A stretch of 64,000 nt of DNA, from the NCBI GenBank assembly GCA_001683735.1, contig LUGG01000032.1:434001-498000 (forward strand). The letters run 5' to 3'. Position numbers and translations under genes: made by a program. This document shows positions 14,490 to 26,993 of this stretch, in pieces. Origin of the DNA: Grifola frondosa. Its lineage: Eukaryota > Basidiomycota > Agaricomycetes > Polyporales > Grifolaceae. The notes below the pieces were generated by a model, which had not been told where the DNA came from, searched no databases, and worked only from the letters and a program-made list of their open reading frames with translations. The stretch's first letter is position 1; each line of letters begins with the position of its first letter.

Positions 14490-15850
14490 TCGTCAATGAA
14501 CGGCGGCAACCGATCATTTGACATGCTGCGGTTCCCATTGTGAAGTTTACCTAAAACATTTCCCGCCACATAGGGTGGCCGTGGCCTTGCCACTGGCGGT
14601 ATAAATTTCCAGCGTTGTCTCGTAAGTCACTATTCTCCGCAACCACTCTTCTCACTGCATCGCAAGCCCTTCTCACAATTTGCTCCACTTTCCGAGCTCT
14701 GCGATAATGAACACATGCGGCCCCTCTCCTCTGACTACCTGTGCGCCACTCTACCCCGCTCATGGCACTGGACCTCAGTACCTCCGCATCCTGTGCTCAT
14801 TCCCTATGAGAGCACAAGTGACATGGATCACCAGTGACCGACAAGCTGAAGGATCCGCAGCCTAGCGATCGCTTCGTCTTCTTCTGTAAATTTCCTTCCG
14901 TGACATACGTTTAGGCTTCAAACTCATTTTTCGCAATTCAGACTCTGGGCATTCGGACCGGGTCCCCACTAAATCCATCAGCGAGGACGACGGTATGAAC
15001 GAAGGTAAGTACCGCGGTCAACTCGATGCCTTTGAACTCCCTGACGTTACCTCCGTAGCCATCCTTTGGATGATGATGGACTGGTCCGGAAAAGCATCAC
15101 AAGTTAATCGTAGACAATGCAAAGCCCTGTAGTCGGCCTTCCCTTACCGAGTAAGCTGTATGTTGCCTTCCATTTATGATCGCACACGCCACTAACGTGC
15201 ATGTCGTAGATGGCTCTCATCCCGAGCCTCATTGGACTCAAGCGACTCGAGCGCCTTCGAGTATCAGAGCCTCCCTTCGCGTGCCCGTGGTGCCTACCGA
15301 AACTTCCGCTGAAATTTAGGTGGCTGTATGTGGGTGGCCCTCCGCGTAGTTCAGATTCAGAGCTCCGCAATGCCCCAAAGCATCCTTGTATCAGCATATC
15401 CTTCACGCTTTCCGATACACCTATGTCTACTAGTCGTGGCGTCCGCTGTCGCCACCGACAACCCTACTCGACTCATCCCACTCCCCGATCCACTTCCATA
15501 CTACACCCCCACATGCTTTTCCACTCCCATGGTTGCCATATATTCCACATCCTAATCCAACTCCATATAATGTGGAGGTTGGAGGGCCTTCGGCGGGCTC
15601 GATATTCAATGGTTGACCAACATTCTCAATTTGGGCAGCTGTCCCACATTCCTACATCTCTGCCGCGATGTGGATGGGGTCGGACCTTCGGATGAAGTAC
15701 CCGAATTCGGATTCTTGATGATTTGGAGAAGTGACCGCACTGGAATTCGTAGCCCGTACTGACGCGTCCTCGCCTGCTACCCCCACGCGTCCGCAGTATT
15801 TTATAAGCGAAAATATGTTGTGTAAATAGTTTAAATAGATGTACATTCAT
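14490..15850 (+). pseudogene. SADYLCA-leader module A, degenerate
   Basis: Upstream box GGCAACCGATCATTTG (about 14505-14520), TATA box TATAAA at 14600-14605, and an ATG at 14715 opening MRPLSSDYLCATLPRS, the diverged form of the leader in modules B-F. Downstream there are several acceptor/donor-like sites (for example GAAG|GTAAGT near 15005) and proline-rich frames such as NPTRLIPLPDPLPYYTP around 15460-15510. No single frame stays open through the splice sites I can see. The shared 3' motif occurs as GTGTAAATAGTTTAAATAG at 15820-15838. I see no HMG box. It is probably a decayed paralogue. Confidence 0.5.
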
Positions 15851-15974
15851 GGAATGGACATATAACTTGGAATAATTGTTTGAGATATGTTCCACGTTGA
15901 GTCAGGCTCTATGACAACCGGTTAGTCAGTGGTTCCTTGACGAATCCGGTAAGTCAAACATCTCCAAACGTCCC

Positions 15975-16140
15975 TCGATGCGTGCCATGTGTAAGCCCAT
16001 CCTTCCCTCATCCTCGATGCCCCGAACTAATCCTCCCTTGTCTCCCTTTGCCACCTCTCAGAGCTGCATGAAGTGCGCGTCGGTCTTGGCGGTATTCGTC
16101 GTGGAATGAAGTTTCGCGTCGGTGCTCCATACGACTGCGA
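15975..16140 (+). pseudogene. Exon-intron fragment related to module E
   Basis: This piece, starting CGTCCCTCGATGCGTGCC, closely matches the end of exon 1, the intron (GTAAGC...CTCAG, with CTAAT before the acceptor) and exon 2 of module E at about 30560-30755 on the other strand. Exon 2 reads LHEVRVGLGGIRRGMKFRVG here and LHEVCVSLGGICCGMEFRTG in E. It has no leader of its own, so it is a broken duplicate. Confidence 0.5.
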
Positions 16141-16479
16141 CGGAGATGTATGATCGTCCGAAGCGCTCATCTAAAATCCAACCCATCTCGCGATCATGTC
16201 CGCGACCGACAATGCTCGAATTATGTACCCCCCATGTAGCGATCTGAACATAGCACAACTCGCCGAATTGTTTATTCAAACCTCTTTCGCACACACTTAT
16301 AATGTACGCCAACGTCCGCCTCGCACAAAGCAAAATGAGCTCTAGATGAGCTCCTCCTATATGCACCGTGAACAGTGCAGGCTCACGAACGCTTCCCGAC
16401 AGCATCTATGGGCAAATTCCCTCTCGAAAAACATACGCATTTCGAGAGTAAAAGGTGTAGACTCGCTGCCTCCAGACAT

Positions 16480-17910
16480 CTCTCGCCGACGCTAACGATC
16501 GGCCGCAATCATTCTCTATGGTGAGTTTGCAGTCGTCACTTGTGCACGAAGGCTAAAACATATATCACATGCATCCCGCAATTGGGATTGGCGATACTGA
16601 CATACCACAGAATCCGTGCGCGTGAATTATCGCAACGTTGAGACACGCGCAAAGAAATTTGCATTGCAGCGTTCGATCACGCGTGGCCACCTTGTTCATG
16701 GGCTTTGCATCTTTGCCCGTCTCCTTTGCATTATCCGCGCTTTGTGGCTCACATTCGATCGCGTGTGGTGACTTACCTATATAAATCCCGGCTCTCATCC
16801 TGATCCCTCCCCATCCCTCCTCATATTCTCCTTCATACAACCGCACCGAAAACAGATCCATTCCACAACATGACACACATACTCATTCCTACCCTGCATC
16901 CTGCTGACTACCTGTGTGCCATCTCTTTCCATCTCTGCCCACTCGTGAGTGTCACCCCGCCTACATCTCATTATCACTCACGTCCCCGTGTCACAGCGAC
17001 GTGTGTGCATTTTCCGGTGCTGATACCATCCACACGGATTCGCGCGCACACGTACTTCCCGAGTCTGCGCACGAAGCGGGTGGGCCGTCATATAGCGCAA
17101 AATTGGATGCGTACCGAACAACTTGGGCTTCCGGGATGCACGCCGGACTCGGAATGTACGTCTCTCCCCTCATTCCCATCCTCCTCCTCCTCCCTCACCT
17201 TACACCTCCCAGTCCATCTTCCTCCACATCCTCGAGTGATCAGCGGGGCCGGTCATCCACTGTGCGCGTTCTCCCCAAACACGACGCTGCACACGCGCGC
17301 ACATCGCGGAAGCTGGCTAGTTAGCCACCGGCCACGCGTTTGGGCATGCGGTTGGCGGAAGCAAGCTACCGGAATAACGTTCTCACCTGCTAAATTTTTC
17401 GTTCGAAGGCTGTGGCCTCCCCTCTGATGTTTCTCACCGTGATGTCCTTTTTCCGGCCTTCCAACCGGGCACAATTGACATCACACAAACGGTGCCGCCA
17501 AACGATCCGACTCCCAACGCAACAGCCCACCCGCTCTATCCTCCGCTCCCGCGCATTCCGGTACTGCAGACGTCCTATCGCCCCAAGCTGCGCATCCGGT
17601 GCCGCTGAATAGCTTCATCTTATTTCGACACCACTTCGACCCGATGGCGGGGGAGAGAAGCAAGGGCAGGTGTGGGCAGTCCAATATCAAGAACACAATA
17701 GCACACACCCATCTCTATGCCAATTCGCAACCCCCTCCGCGCCGAGTCTCATCTCACATCCAGTCATGGGCCCGGTGTGACCGGTGCGCGTGCCGACAGG
17801 ACTCCCGAATTCGGGCAATATCCAGCAGCCACATAAGCATATTCTTATCTTCGTGTTCCGTGTGCGCGACCTGTATTCATGTGTAGCATACATAGTTAAA
17901 AAGATGTATG
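16480..17910 (+). CDS. SADYLCA-leader module B with HMG-box segment
   Basis: TATATAAA at 16778-16785 lies 85-92 nt before the ATG at 16870, which opens MTHILIPTLHPADYLCAIS. A 52-nt intron (GTGAGT...TCACAG) follows, then exon-like frames. From about 17492 an S/P-rich segment leads into HPVPLNSFILFRHHF and later NIKNTIA. This matches the first half of a fungal MATA-type HMG box (consensus R-P-P/L-N-S-F-I-L-F/Y-R). The second half of the box is not recognisable and may lie across an intron or be lost. The shared 3' motif is at 17881-17905. If expressed it would be a nuclear DNA-binding protein, but frame continuity between leader and box is not proven. Confidence 0.5.
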
Positions 17911-17959
17911 CGCACGAAACTGCAGACGTACCTTTCCATAAATAAATTATCTGTCCGAC

Positions 17960-19130
17960 ATCATCCTTATTGAATGCCACTTGTACAAACAAACGTTCGA
18001 GCCTGCATATTGAAGGATCCATGAATAGCCCACACCTCTGTGCAAGATACGGAGTGCTCTCCAACGTAAGATGCCTTACGCCCGAGCTCTATTCGTCCGC
18101 AACACATGGCAGCCTTTCGCCGCGCAAAGTATAGAGAATGGCCGCGAACGAAAGTGCAGCGTAGAGCGGGCCACCAGGAGTGCAGCGACGGAGGACATAA
18201 TGGTCGAGGTTCCAAGCTTCAAGGCGCAGACCCGGGGCGAGCCAACCATGAGCATATCCGCACGTATGGCCGACTTGGCGATTGACTTGGACGATTGACT
18301 TACGCATGCATCTTGCGCTCTACTAGTTGGTACTCCGCCAGCAACGACTCTAAGAGCGACTCGTCCCAGAGAGCGGTCCCCCAAGGTAGGTCAATGTAGA
18401 TTGACATGCTGCACAGGTCCATCTTGTCCAAGTCCACCTCCAAGGCCCGGCCGTCCGCGGACCTACCTCGCCCCTTTGACAAGCACCCTTAGCAGCCCAG
18501 CTTGCACAAAGGCCGAGGACGCGCCGTTGTCATACACACCCATTTTTAAGGGATTTCCGGAATCAATGAGAAGAGCACAGTACTAGTAAGATAGACTTAG
18601 CACAATCGCTGCCCATGGTGGACGAGGACAAGTCGGAAGTCAAACGGTCAGCCAAATACACGGTCATGTGATCACAACGCGACTCAGACGCGTCCTATGT
18701 TTGTCGTTCGACTTACGCGTCATTCCCGTTCTTGCATTTTGTCCTTCAAATCTACTTCAACTACCGATATTGGGCGAACACCAATGCAGCTTACGGTGTA
18801 CAATGAGGCAGAAATCCGAGATTCTTTGGCGAATCAAGTAAGCCGCACCTTTCCAAATCATGCTATAACTCTGGTTAAACCGGACCTCCGACTGTCTTTG
18901 CAAACATTACGGACTAGTCATAAATTGCATGGAGGTGAATATACATAATATAATTTTTATGATCCTTAGGCGTTAGGTAATGGTTAACAGCCAGTTCGAT
19001 TCGAACGCATGCTCCCAGCCTTTCGCTCCGCTCGGTGTCCGATTTCATGGCATAGAACGACCGTAATTGTCCACCGTTTCTGCGGTACACAAAGCTCTTA
19101 ATTAGAGTGGGTCTCGAATGTCTGAATTGA
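17960..19130. other. Region between modules B and C, unresolved frames
   Basis: Two short overlapping frames run on opposite strands: + near 18071-18298, ending MSISARMADLAIDLDD, and - near 18300-18482, with DLDKMDLCSMSIYIDLPWG. Both are acidic at the end, and neither has a recognised domain or clear splice partners. I cannot say whether either is expressed. Confidence 0.3.
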
Positions 19131-19154
19131 CATAATCTTCTTTATACAGAAATA

Positions 19155-19980
19155 ATGGCAACCGATCATTCATTGTACGTGGCACATTTTTGCTTTTCTT
19201 CATTCTTTGTCGCGTTTTGCGTGGCCAACGTGGTAACTCCCGGGGCACATTATGGACGCATCACAATGGCATTCAAGGTATATAAACCCCGCAAGTCCTC
19301 TATCTCCCAACTCTCCAGCCCGCCTCCCATCTCACACTTCAGCACTAAACCAAAGAATCCCCCCAAACACATTTTCTGACCGCTCTCTCCGCGCCATGAC
19401 TCACATACACATTTATACACCCCATTCTGCTGACCACCTGTGTGCCATAGGTCGCACGCACCTGAGTACGTCGCGCCCTCTATTCACTATGCTGACCCGA
19501 AATGACCATACTCGAACATCCAGGGTAGCCGTATTATCCTCCCATTTGCCGGCCTACCGCGCACACCTAGGAAGGCCACGACTAAGAACGCCGCTTCCTG
19601 GCGCTTCTAAATTCCTCGGTCACCAAACCCGTTCTTCATTTACCGAAGCGCGGTCCTACCGGACTTGGCGGCCGTCGAGCCAGACAACCGCATAAAGTCA
19701 AAAATTGTCGGACAACTATGGAAGAAGATGTCTGCCCATGAGATGGAGTCGTGGAACAAGAAGGGCGATACCAGCCTGCGCAGAGCGGCGAAAGTCGAAG
19801 AGGAATGGCCCGGAAGGAGCGGCGCTGCGACTACACATTGTCGAGCCCCCCTCCCCCCCCCCCCATTCAGGGCTACAAGGGAGAAGACCTTGTTGTACGT
19901 GAGGGAATTCCACGGGAGCGTGATGCAACTGAATTCTTCTTTCTGATTTGATATGTACATGTACGTAGTTAAAAGAGCGT
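19155..19980 (+). pseudogene. SADYLCA-leader module C with HMG-box segment, interrupted
   Basis: Upstream box GGCAACCGATCATTCA (about 19156-19171), TATATAAA at 19279-19286, and ATG at 19396 opening MTHIHIYTPHSADHLCAIG. Near 19612-19790 one frame reads IPRSPNPFFIYRSAVLPD, then DNRIKSKIVGQLWKKMS and HEMESWNKK. These are the start, middle helix and C-terminal helix of a MATA-type HMG box. A TAA lies in that frame just before I-P-R, and the leader frame differs, so at least one splice or frameshift is required. A C9-C10 run at about 19852-19863 follows. The shared 3' motif lies at 19951-19977. Confidence 0.55.
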
Positions 19981-20409
19981 CCATGTACGAAAGAGGGCAT
20001 ACGTATCCTCAAAATGACATAAATTGTACACACGGTGCGAACTCGGGGTGGCGACATAGACGGCGCACATCATGATCTACGTCCGCGGTTCAGGCCGAGG
20101 GACCATGGTCACGTTGGAGTGTGCAATGCGACATTGTGCAGGATAGTCTACACACGAGCGTACAGTGTGCTCGACGTGCTGGGGGATTTGAATCGATGCG
20201 CTTGATGAGTGGCACTTCGCCATACACATGGGATCTACGTGAGTGTCCTCTACGATCCTCAAAAAAAATATTCGATTTGTGGTAACCATATCGATATTCT
20301 TCCGCGTCCATCGTCTTGGAGAAACTGTCGTCCGAGTAGCTGTTTCCAGTCAATTTTGCATCCTTGCGCCCGAAGGAATAGCGATCTGTGCGTGAATGTT
20401 GTTTGTGCG

Positions 20410-21260
20410 CGGTGAATTTTAACTACGTACACGACATCATAACAAAAACTAAAACGAATGGTATATCTGTTCTGCAGAAAAACGCGTCAAATCTATGGGG
20501 TTGATTGGGTGGGGGTAAGGTATGTGGTTGAGAATGTGCCCAGAGCGCGTGACGGTATACTATCCGGGCGCAAAATGCTTCGTGGACAACAGTAACATAT
20601 TCTTCAACAAAATCCTTGCCTCAGGCCACCAGGTGAGTATCCAGCTTGCATAGATCAAGCGAAAGATGCACCGACGGCATATGAAAGTCGCCGTGCGAGG
20701 CATACGCGCTCGCCGTCCCCGCATGCAGCTCGCTATTTTTCTTCTCGTTCTTGCATTCCGTCAGCTGCATGCGACGGAGGGGACACCTGCATGATGGTCG
20801 ATGAGCGTGCCGTGTCTCTTGCATACATATCGGAAAAAAGGAAAGTACGCACGCACTGTACCGCGCTAGATGAGCGGATATAAGGATGTTCGTCTTTCCG
20901 CATGCGGGAATTCCTACGAACACGCGCCGCTCGGAAGAAAACACTCAACATGGGATGGGGTGGCACACAGGTAGTCAGCGGAATGGAGTGGCGAGAAGGC
21001 CGGGTGTGGCATGGTTGGAAACGCAGATGCTTGTGCGAGCGAGTGAACCTCGGGGTTTGGGGTGTGGGCGTGTGCGGAAAGGAGAAAAGAGGGTTGGATG
21101 GTTTTCATCGGTGTTGGGGGTTTATATACGTCGGCTGTGGACTGAGCCATTTGTTTCGCAGCTTTGATTGCCCACGTGATGCAAAACAATGACACACCAA
21201 AGCACGAGAACCTGCGTCTTTGTTTATGGTGCCACGGCTCTTCACACGAATAAACGAATG
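20410..21260 (-). pseudogene. SADYLCA-leader module F
   Basis: Read on minus: TATATAAA (complement of 21121-21128), and ATG at 21012 opening MPHPAFSPLHSADYLCATP, with a stop 17 codons after that motif. A possible 36-nt intron (GTTGAG...TCGTAG) would join the leader to a frame running to 20621, but no HMG box is visible there. The shared 3' motif is the complement of 20417-20438. The module is convergent with C and its promoter faces the unrecognised + gene at 21398. Confidence 0.45.
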
Positions 21261-21397
21261 ACTTGCCCACAATATACAGTTGCCATATGCCATTGTCTGG
21301 CGCTTCCCTATATGCACAACCCTTATCGTGCGCTGAGAACCATCCGCGCTCCTGAAGTGTATCCATGTCTGTGCAACATATGTCCTCGAGCACATGA

Positions 21398-22138
21398 ATG
21401 AATTTGACGAACATGTCCAATGAGGTTAGTATAAGCGAAGATAGACAGAAAAGTAATGCTGACTTGCAAAAACCACCTAGAACCGCTCAAAAGAGTCGCC
21501 TAGAATACCGAAGCCTTATCAAAGTAGATGACAGGCCTGTAGAATCTTGGAATACTGGATCTCCAAAGGGAAAGCGACGGGCAACCGACTCACAATTTGC
21601 ACCTGCTGCTCTCCCGGTAGCCCACCATGAGACCAGGGATGCGGTTCTCTCCAATATAGGACACCAGATTGCACAGTGTGAGGGCTTCTGTTGGAGGACA
21701 CCGCGTACAAGATCGTGGAGGATGTGGGTGGGAACGAGCGCAAGGCCTTCCTCATCATCGAGGCACTCAACATGCAAAATGCTGCGAAATGTTGTAGAGA
21801 CTCGTACCTATGTGCCACATGGCTGACGTTTTGACCACATCTATAACACAGGCCGGAGTTGAGCGCGCTGATGATCACAAAGGCTACAAGGTTGTGGACG
21901 CGATCGTATGCGTGCAGATCCCCGCAAGTACCATGCCAGACGTATGCGCCAAGTTCTACGAGCACTTCACTCGCTGTTGGACTGCATGGATCGTAATCAA
22001 GGTGAATCGCGCGCATGCTTCTGCATAAGCATCGCCTGCGGCTCCCACTAACTGACCGTGCATGTGCAGAGCGTGGCATTCACTCCCGAAGAGCACGTTA
22101 TAAGAATCAGACCATCAGATGAGCTGGACGACGACACA
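21398..22138 (+). CDS. Unrecognised spliced gene with one frameshift
   Basis: The first exon starts at 21398 or 21413 (MSNEVSISEDRQKSNADLQK) and runs to NIGHQIAQCEG. At 21681-21692 the frame moves by one base into LLLEDTAYKIVEDVGG and KAFLIIEALNMQNAAK. After a probable intron ending ACACAG (about 21851), an exon reads AGVERADDHKGYKVVDAIVC and later FYEHFTRCWTAWIVIK. A further intron (GTGAAT...GTGCAG) leads to FTPEEHVIRIRPSDELDDD. Codon usage and splice sites look genuine, but I know no matching family. The single-base jump lies beside a GGG run and may be a consensus error. The gene is transcribed divergently from module F. Confidence 0.5.
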
Positions 22139-22619
22139 CGCCAGATATCGAAAAGGTAAGGATCCACATCTCCGAGGACAGAATGTGTACGAACACATCG
22201 AGCTTAGCGCGGCATTTCAGATGCAGAAATCGAACGAAAGCATAAAGTTTTGAAGTTGTTTTTGGAGAGCGCACTGAGCTGAATTTACAAGTTAAACTCT
22301 GTGTAATCTTGCATAACAAGAGAAGTACCATGCAATCGAGGCCAACCGTCCCGCTGAGCAGAAAATAAGTAAGAAAGTGGTCAGAAGCAAGTCGCAACTG
22401 AACTGAACCGCTTCCCGATCGTCTACCGAACTAGTTCGGATAGCCCTTCCAAATCGGGCAGCTTCTGTCGTTCAGCAGCTGCGCCTCGATGATTGGACTC
22501 GCTCTCCACGTCTCAATTTCTTTCCTATTATGAGTCCACTGGCAATATTTTGCGTATGCGGAATAGCCATCTGGATATGTGCATAATTTTCTTAATTTAT
22601 ATAGCTTTCTGTTTGCGTA

Positions 22620-24170
22620 TGTCTAAGTATTTTAACCACGTACACGACATGTTCATATATTTACATTGTATAGCGGATATCTCTTGCTCCTCATATCTAC
22701 ATCTAAGACACGCAATGCGCCCCAGCGGTCTTCACATCCTAAATTTCATCCATGCCGTTGCCGGTGTCTTCTGGATATCCGCACAGCGTATACTATCCTA
22801 GCGGAGAATTGCTGCACCGAGTTTAACTACTCTAGTTCGAGATATGGCATGGACGCAGACGGTCGGTGCCAGTTCGGGCTCGAACCAACTTGTGGAGTCG
22901 AGTTAAAAATACTGGCCGATAACCATTGCGCTCTGTCAGCCACCACCTCAGACGGAGTTGATCGAGACCGTGCACCGGTTTTTGCGCGCTGTTCTAGAGA
23001 GCAGCACGTGCATGCCAGTGCGAGAGATATCAGACGGTGAATGTATGGTTAATGCTGGAGTATAGAGGTAGTTGTCGAGCCCTGGGTTGAGGCATCGAGG
23101 CTGAAGGTTCGGAGAACGCGTTTTGTCAGGTGTTACTTTCCCTGGTCGAAAATCGGATATACTCCGGGAGACGTTGTCCAACTGAGGTGATGGGCGAGGG
23201 CCAAGGAAAATTGTGCATCATGTCGGCTGCGACCTGAATGGCGGGCCTCGGAGCCAAGTGGCTTCGCTAGGACAAGGGAAGTTCGAGTAAGGCGACTGGA
23301 AGATGAAGAGGCGGCGCCCGAATCCCTGCTCTATACAATTCTTGTATAGTTGGATGACGGGTGATAAATTGTCACGCTTCCTCCACTTGTGAGCTTCTAT
23401 CGGAGAACTGTAGAAGAGCTGCCGTGACCCTTGAATGATATTTCAGCTCGAACTGATGATATGGTATTATTGGAATCGCTTACAAAAGGAGGCTACCGCA
23501 ATGGGCTGTCAATATTTTCCCTTGCTTCACGAGCCATGACAAAACACATGCTATCTGTCCTGAAATAGCAGAAAGCGTGGAAGGAGGATACCATACAAAT
23601 CTAAAGACCATGAATTAGCACGAGAAAACGCCTTCGACCTGAATATGATAGATCGCCTTGCAGCGCAGAATTCGGATACAGCCATCGATAATAAGCACGA
23701 GGTAATGACTCTCACTTACCCATTATCAGCACCTTGTCGGCCGGTAGTGAGCTGTAAGCTCTGTGGAATAACGGGAGGTAAGTGATGGGTGAGATAGACG
23801 GCGAGATGCGAGGGGAGACTTACATGGACAATGCATCCGCTGATCTGGGGAGGTGTTGGCGCACAGGTAGTCAGCAGAGTGTGGTATGGACACGTATATG
23901 TGCGTCATGTATGGAGATGTAGACAAGACATAGTCTGTTTACGATGTGGTGGTGCGAAGGCGAAGATATGGCGAGATTGGGTGAGATGTAGAGCATGAAG
24001 AGCAGACGCTGGGATTTATATAGGGCGAGTCTTCCAACGTAGCGGGGATGAGCTACCGCAGCTACGCGAAAAGTGACAAAGCGCGGAGAATGTAAATCAC
24101 GCACAAAGGTGCCGAACGCACAGACAACAGTGGCCATGTATGATTGACAATCGGTTGCCACGGTCAGACT
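22620..24170 (-). pseudogene. SADYLCA-leader module D
   Basis: Read on minus: GGCAACCGATTGTCAATC near 24140-24160, CGCGCTTTGTCAC near 24073-24085, TATATAAA (complement of 24015-24022), and ATG at 23908 opening MTHIYVSIPHSADYLCANT. A GTAAGT donor follows HCPC, an exon lies between ...CACAG and GTAAGTGAG (about 23720-23762), and a later frame has NPGLDNYLYTPALTIHSPSD near 23020-23100. The shared 3' motif is the complement of 22628-22650. No HMG box is clear, and continuity of one frame is unproven. Confidence 0.45.
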
Positions 24171-24628
24171 GCAATGCAAATTTTCAACGGACATCTCTGG
24201 AGGTGATACACATATAGATGTCTGCGTTGTCTTTTTGTCTGTGCATAAGCGGTACTTGTGGTGACACATTCGAGAACCCCTTTCTTTCCTCGAGACATGG
24301 ATGGCTCACCTTATGCCGTTGCGAGGGACGGCGGCTAATATTTGTATAACAGCACTGCAGAAAATGAATGCCTACAGAGCAAGAGGGTTGGATGAATGGA
24401 TTACTTAGTAATCTTGAAGTTGAACTTAAGGATGCTAAATTTAAACTCAATTCCGATTTGAATCGCGGACCTGATCGCGATCGTCGTATTGGGTTAGGGT
24501 CATGCATTTTTCCTCTGCTTTATTTTTTATGTTGATACGCATTCTTTAAGAGCACACTAATTAATACCTATAGTCTCTACTCGAGGTATGTGAGGATTGG
24601 TATCTGAGAGATACATGTGGCTACTTTT

Positions 24629-25020
24629 GTCACTCGTGTTCTGAACAATTGGTACGAGCCTGTCCTTGTCTTACTGCTGGATACTCATTTGTGAGGCAGA
24701 ATGCAAACGCACACGTTGTTCGCTTCAGATGGTCTAATTCTGACAGGAAACCATTCGATGCAGAATTCCCATATGTTCAGGTCCGACCCACATCTGCGTC
24801 GCCTTCATATCGAGAACTAGACAAGGAAAAGATGGTAGAGCTGGATGTGTTCAGAGAACAAACCAGGTTCATGCACGCCGAAGTCGTCGGCATGGAGAAC
24901 GCGGGCCGGCGCGCATTATCAGGTCCTGCGGCAATATCTGATTCGTAGGTGAACTCAGAGACTGCTGGAGCTGGGACGAGGCAGATGGACGGAGCCTGAG
25001 TGGGAAAACGGGAACGGTAA
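24629..25020. pseudogene. Remnants of module E and gene H homologues
   Basis: On minus, about 24800-24960 matches the 3' coding end of module E: FSMP, then DDFGVHEPGLFS, against DDFGVQDPTLFS in E, with a one-base frame difference. On +, 24629-24735 (GAACAATTGGTACGAGCCT and following) matches 29266-29360 around an intron of gene H. The two remnants therefore come from different family members lying in opposite orientations. Confidence 0.45.
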
Positions 25021-25881
25021 GTCAATATGAGTGCATTACTCGCTTGGTGCTGATGTGCCTATCTCTTCGCTTGGATGGTGCGCGCTACCATCTCTCACCA
25101 TGACATTTTGGGAGCAACGACCCTCTGAGAGGGTTCTTAGACATTGGCTATGCAGAGACTGACAACCGTACTATAGCGTACCACTTGAGACTAGCGCTAT
25201 TGAGTACTACCTTCATTGTATGCTGATCCAGTAGCCTCGCTGTCTATGAGAACCTGGCCCTTTTCTTTGGACATGGCGATTCATTCACAACAGCTGCTCG
25301 ACATGCAATGGATTAAATGGTGAGTCCCCATCCTATATCTTCCACACAGCATCGTTCGGGTTCGTGCAACGCTTCCATCATTCCATTCTCTACTTATTTA
25401 TGCGTCATGAGGTATAACGGCTAGCGATTATATGCGTTGCTTCGATGGACGGGTATTTCGACAGTTGACTTATTGCCTCATGTTACAGGTTACTGCTTAT
25501 TATAGTTACCAACCAAATCCGGACCTATCTTGGCCGCACTAGCTGTCCTTGTTCGAAATTCTGAAGATACGGGCCCGTATGAGACTCGTGATGTCTTTCA
25601 CAGTAGCGGCACAATCTCTCCAAAATGGTATCCCCTTGCCTGCTTGGAGCGAGGCAGGGAAGAAAAGTAGATGCAGGCGCAGGTGTTCGACATGCGATGC
25701 GAGACTCACGCATAAAATGCATAAACGGGGTGATTTATGCACTATGAAATTTCCAAATAGCGATTGATCAATTCCGACACGAAGACAACACATAAGAGGC
25801 GGTACATGTAAAGCGGCGTTTAGAGAAACATTCGATACAGACTTCTACAACGATGCGACAATTTCTCATTGCGTCAACTGT

Positions 25882-26993
25882 TCACCAGTGGCCCATTGTG
25901 ACCTTCGAGGGATCGAAGCCGAACTCAAGCCAAGAGTCAACCCCTTGGACCCCTTGGTCATCGTTCGAGAGACCGACGAAGCCCACGTGTTCGTACACTT
26001 TGGCTGCCGCGGGATTGTTGTGAGCCACGTAGAGGATAACCTTGCTCTTCGTTCTTAGAAGGCTGTAAAAAGACACTATCCAGTCAGACATCAATTAGGG
26101 CATGTAACGGCGAGACATACTACTGGCAAACGTATCGCGTGAGTCGCTCAGCGCACCCTTGCCTCCTCCAATTCGGGTTCGTGAAGACTTTCGTGATGGC
26201 AGCAACGGTCTCAGTCGTCCTCGTGACAGCTACAATTGAAGCTATGTCAGATTGCCCCTCAGGAGTGACTACTTCAAGAACCCAAAGTTGTCCTGCACGT
26301 ATTAAATGAGTAGCTTCCCGGGTAGCTTGGTCCTCAGTTAGAGTGAAGGGTTTCTGTGTGTGACATCAACACAAAATTGGACATGATCCGGTAAGTTTTA
26401 CTCACGGCACTGGCAGCAAACATACAGCACAACGTGGCAGCCGCGGAAATATCTGCACTACCCGCGAGACGCAGGCCACGGGTATCCGGGTGTCCGGTTT
26501 CGGGCTTCAAAGACTGCATGGTGCAGTATGTGAGCTTGGCATGGTAGTACACGTGAGTACGCTTGATTCCGGTGATAAGAGTCCACGTGTTTGCAAACGT
26601 CTCTGTTACAAGATCCACTGCAAAAACCGAGAAGACGCGGTTCTGCGGAACGCAGTCTTTGAGCGCATTGACCAAGCCATTGATCCTAGGCGTACAAAAT
26701 TCTAGATCCAGCCGGTGCGGAGCATGGGGCGTGAATATGAAAATGGGATATGTACCAAGGTGGCCGTTGGTGCACGACAACACAAAGTCGACAGAGAGAG
26801 GAAGCTCGAGCGACTCGCGTGAAAAACATGCGATCCAAAATTGTTGGGAGGAAGCGGTTTGATCAACATTATTCAACGCTTTCATTGCATGCGGGTACAT
26901 TATGTTCGACTTATCAGGATGCGCGCAGAATGCGTCCCACACGAGGCGAGGTATATCCTTGGCAGACGAGTAAGTCTCGATGGAGTATAACAT
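25882..26993 (-). CDS. GNAT-family N-acetyltransferase
   Basis: Predicted acetyl-CoA-dependent acyltransferase; the substrate is unknown. The start at 26993 (MLYSIETYSSAKDIPRLVWD) lies 80-90 nt after a TATATA box near 27075. The first exon runs to about 26407 (FAVDLVTETFANTWTLITGI is internal). Intron 1 is GTGAGT...CACACAG. Exon 2 has KPFTLTEDQATREATHLIRA, then WVLEV and VFTNPNWRRQGCAERLTRYV. The latter is GNAT motif A with R-R-x-G-x-A, the pyrophosphate-binding loop. Intron 2 is GTATGT...TTACAG. The last exon has LYVAHNNPAAAKVYEHVGF, the motif-B region, and ends TMGHW-stop. All junctions splice in frame, so the gene looks intact, unlike most neighbours in the spacer. It is not duplicated in the arms. 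An upstream in-frame ATG at 27068 lies too near the TATA box. Confidence 0.75.

Noticed and set aside
20860..20944. P-loop-like GIPACGKT on the minus strand downstream of module F
   Set aside because: The motif matches the Walker A pattern by letters, but no beta-strand, Walker B or other NTPase context follows. The frame is short and lies in a decayed region.
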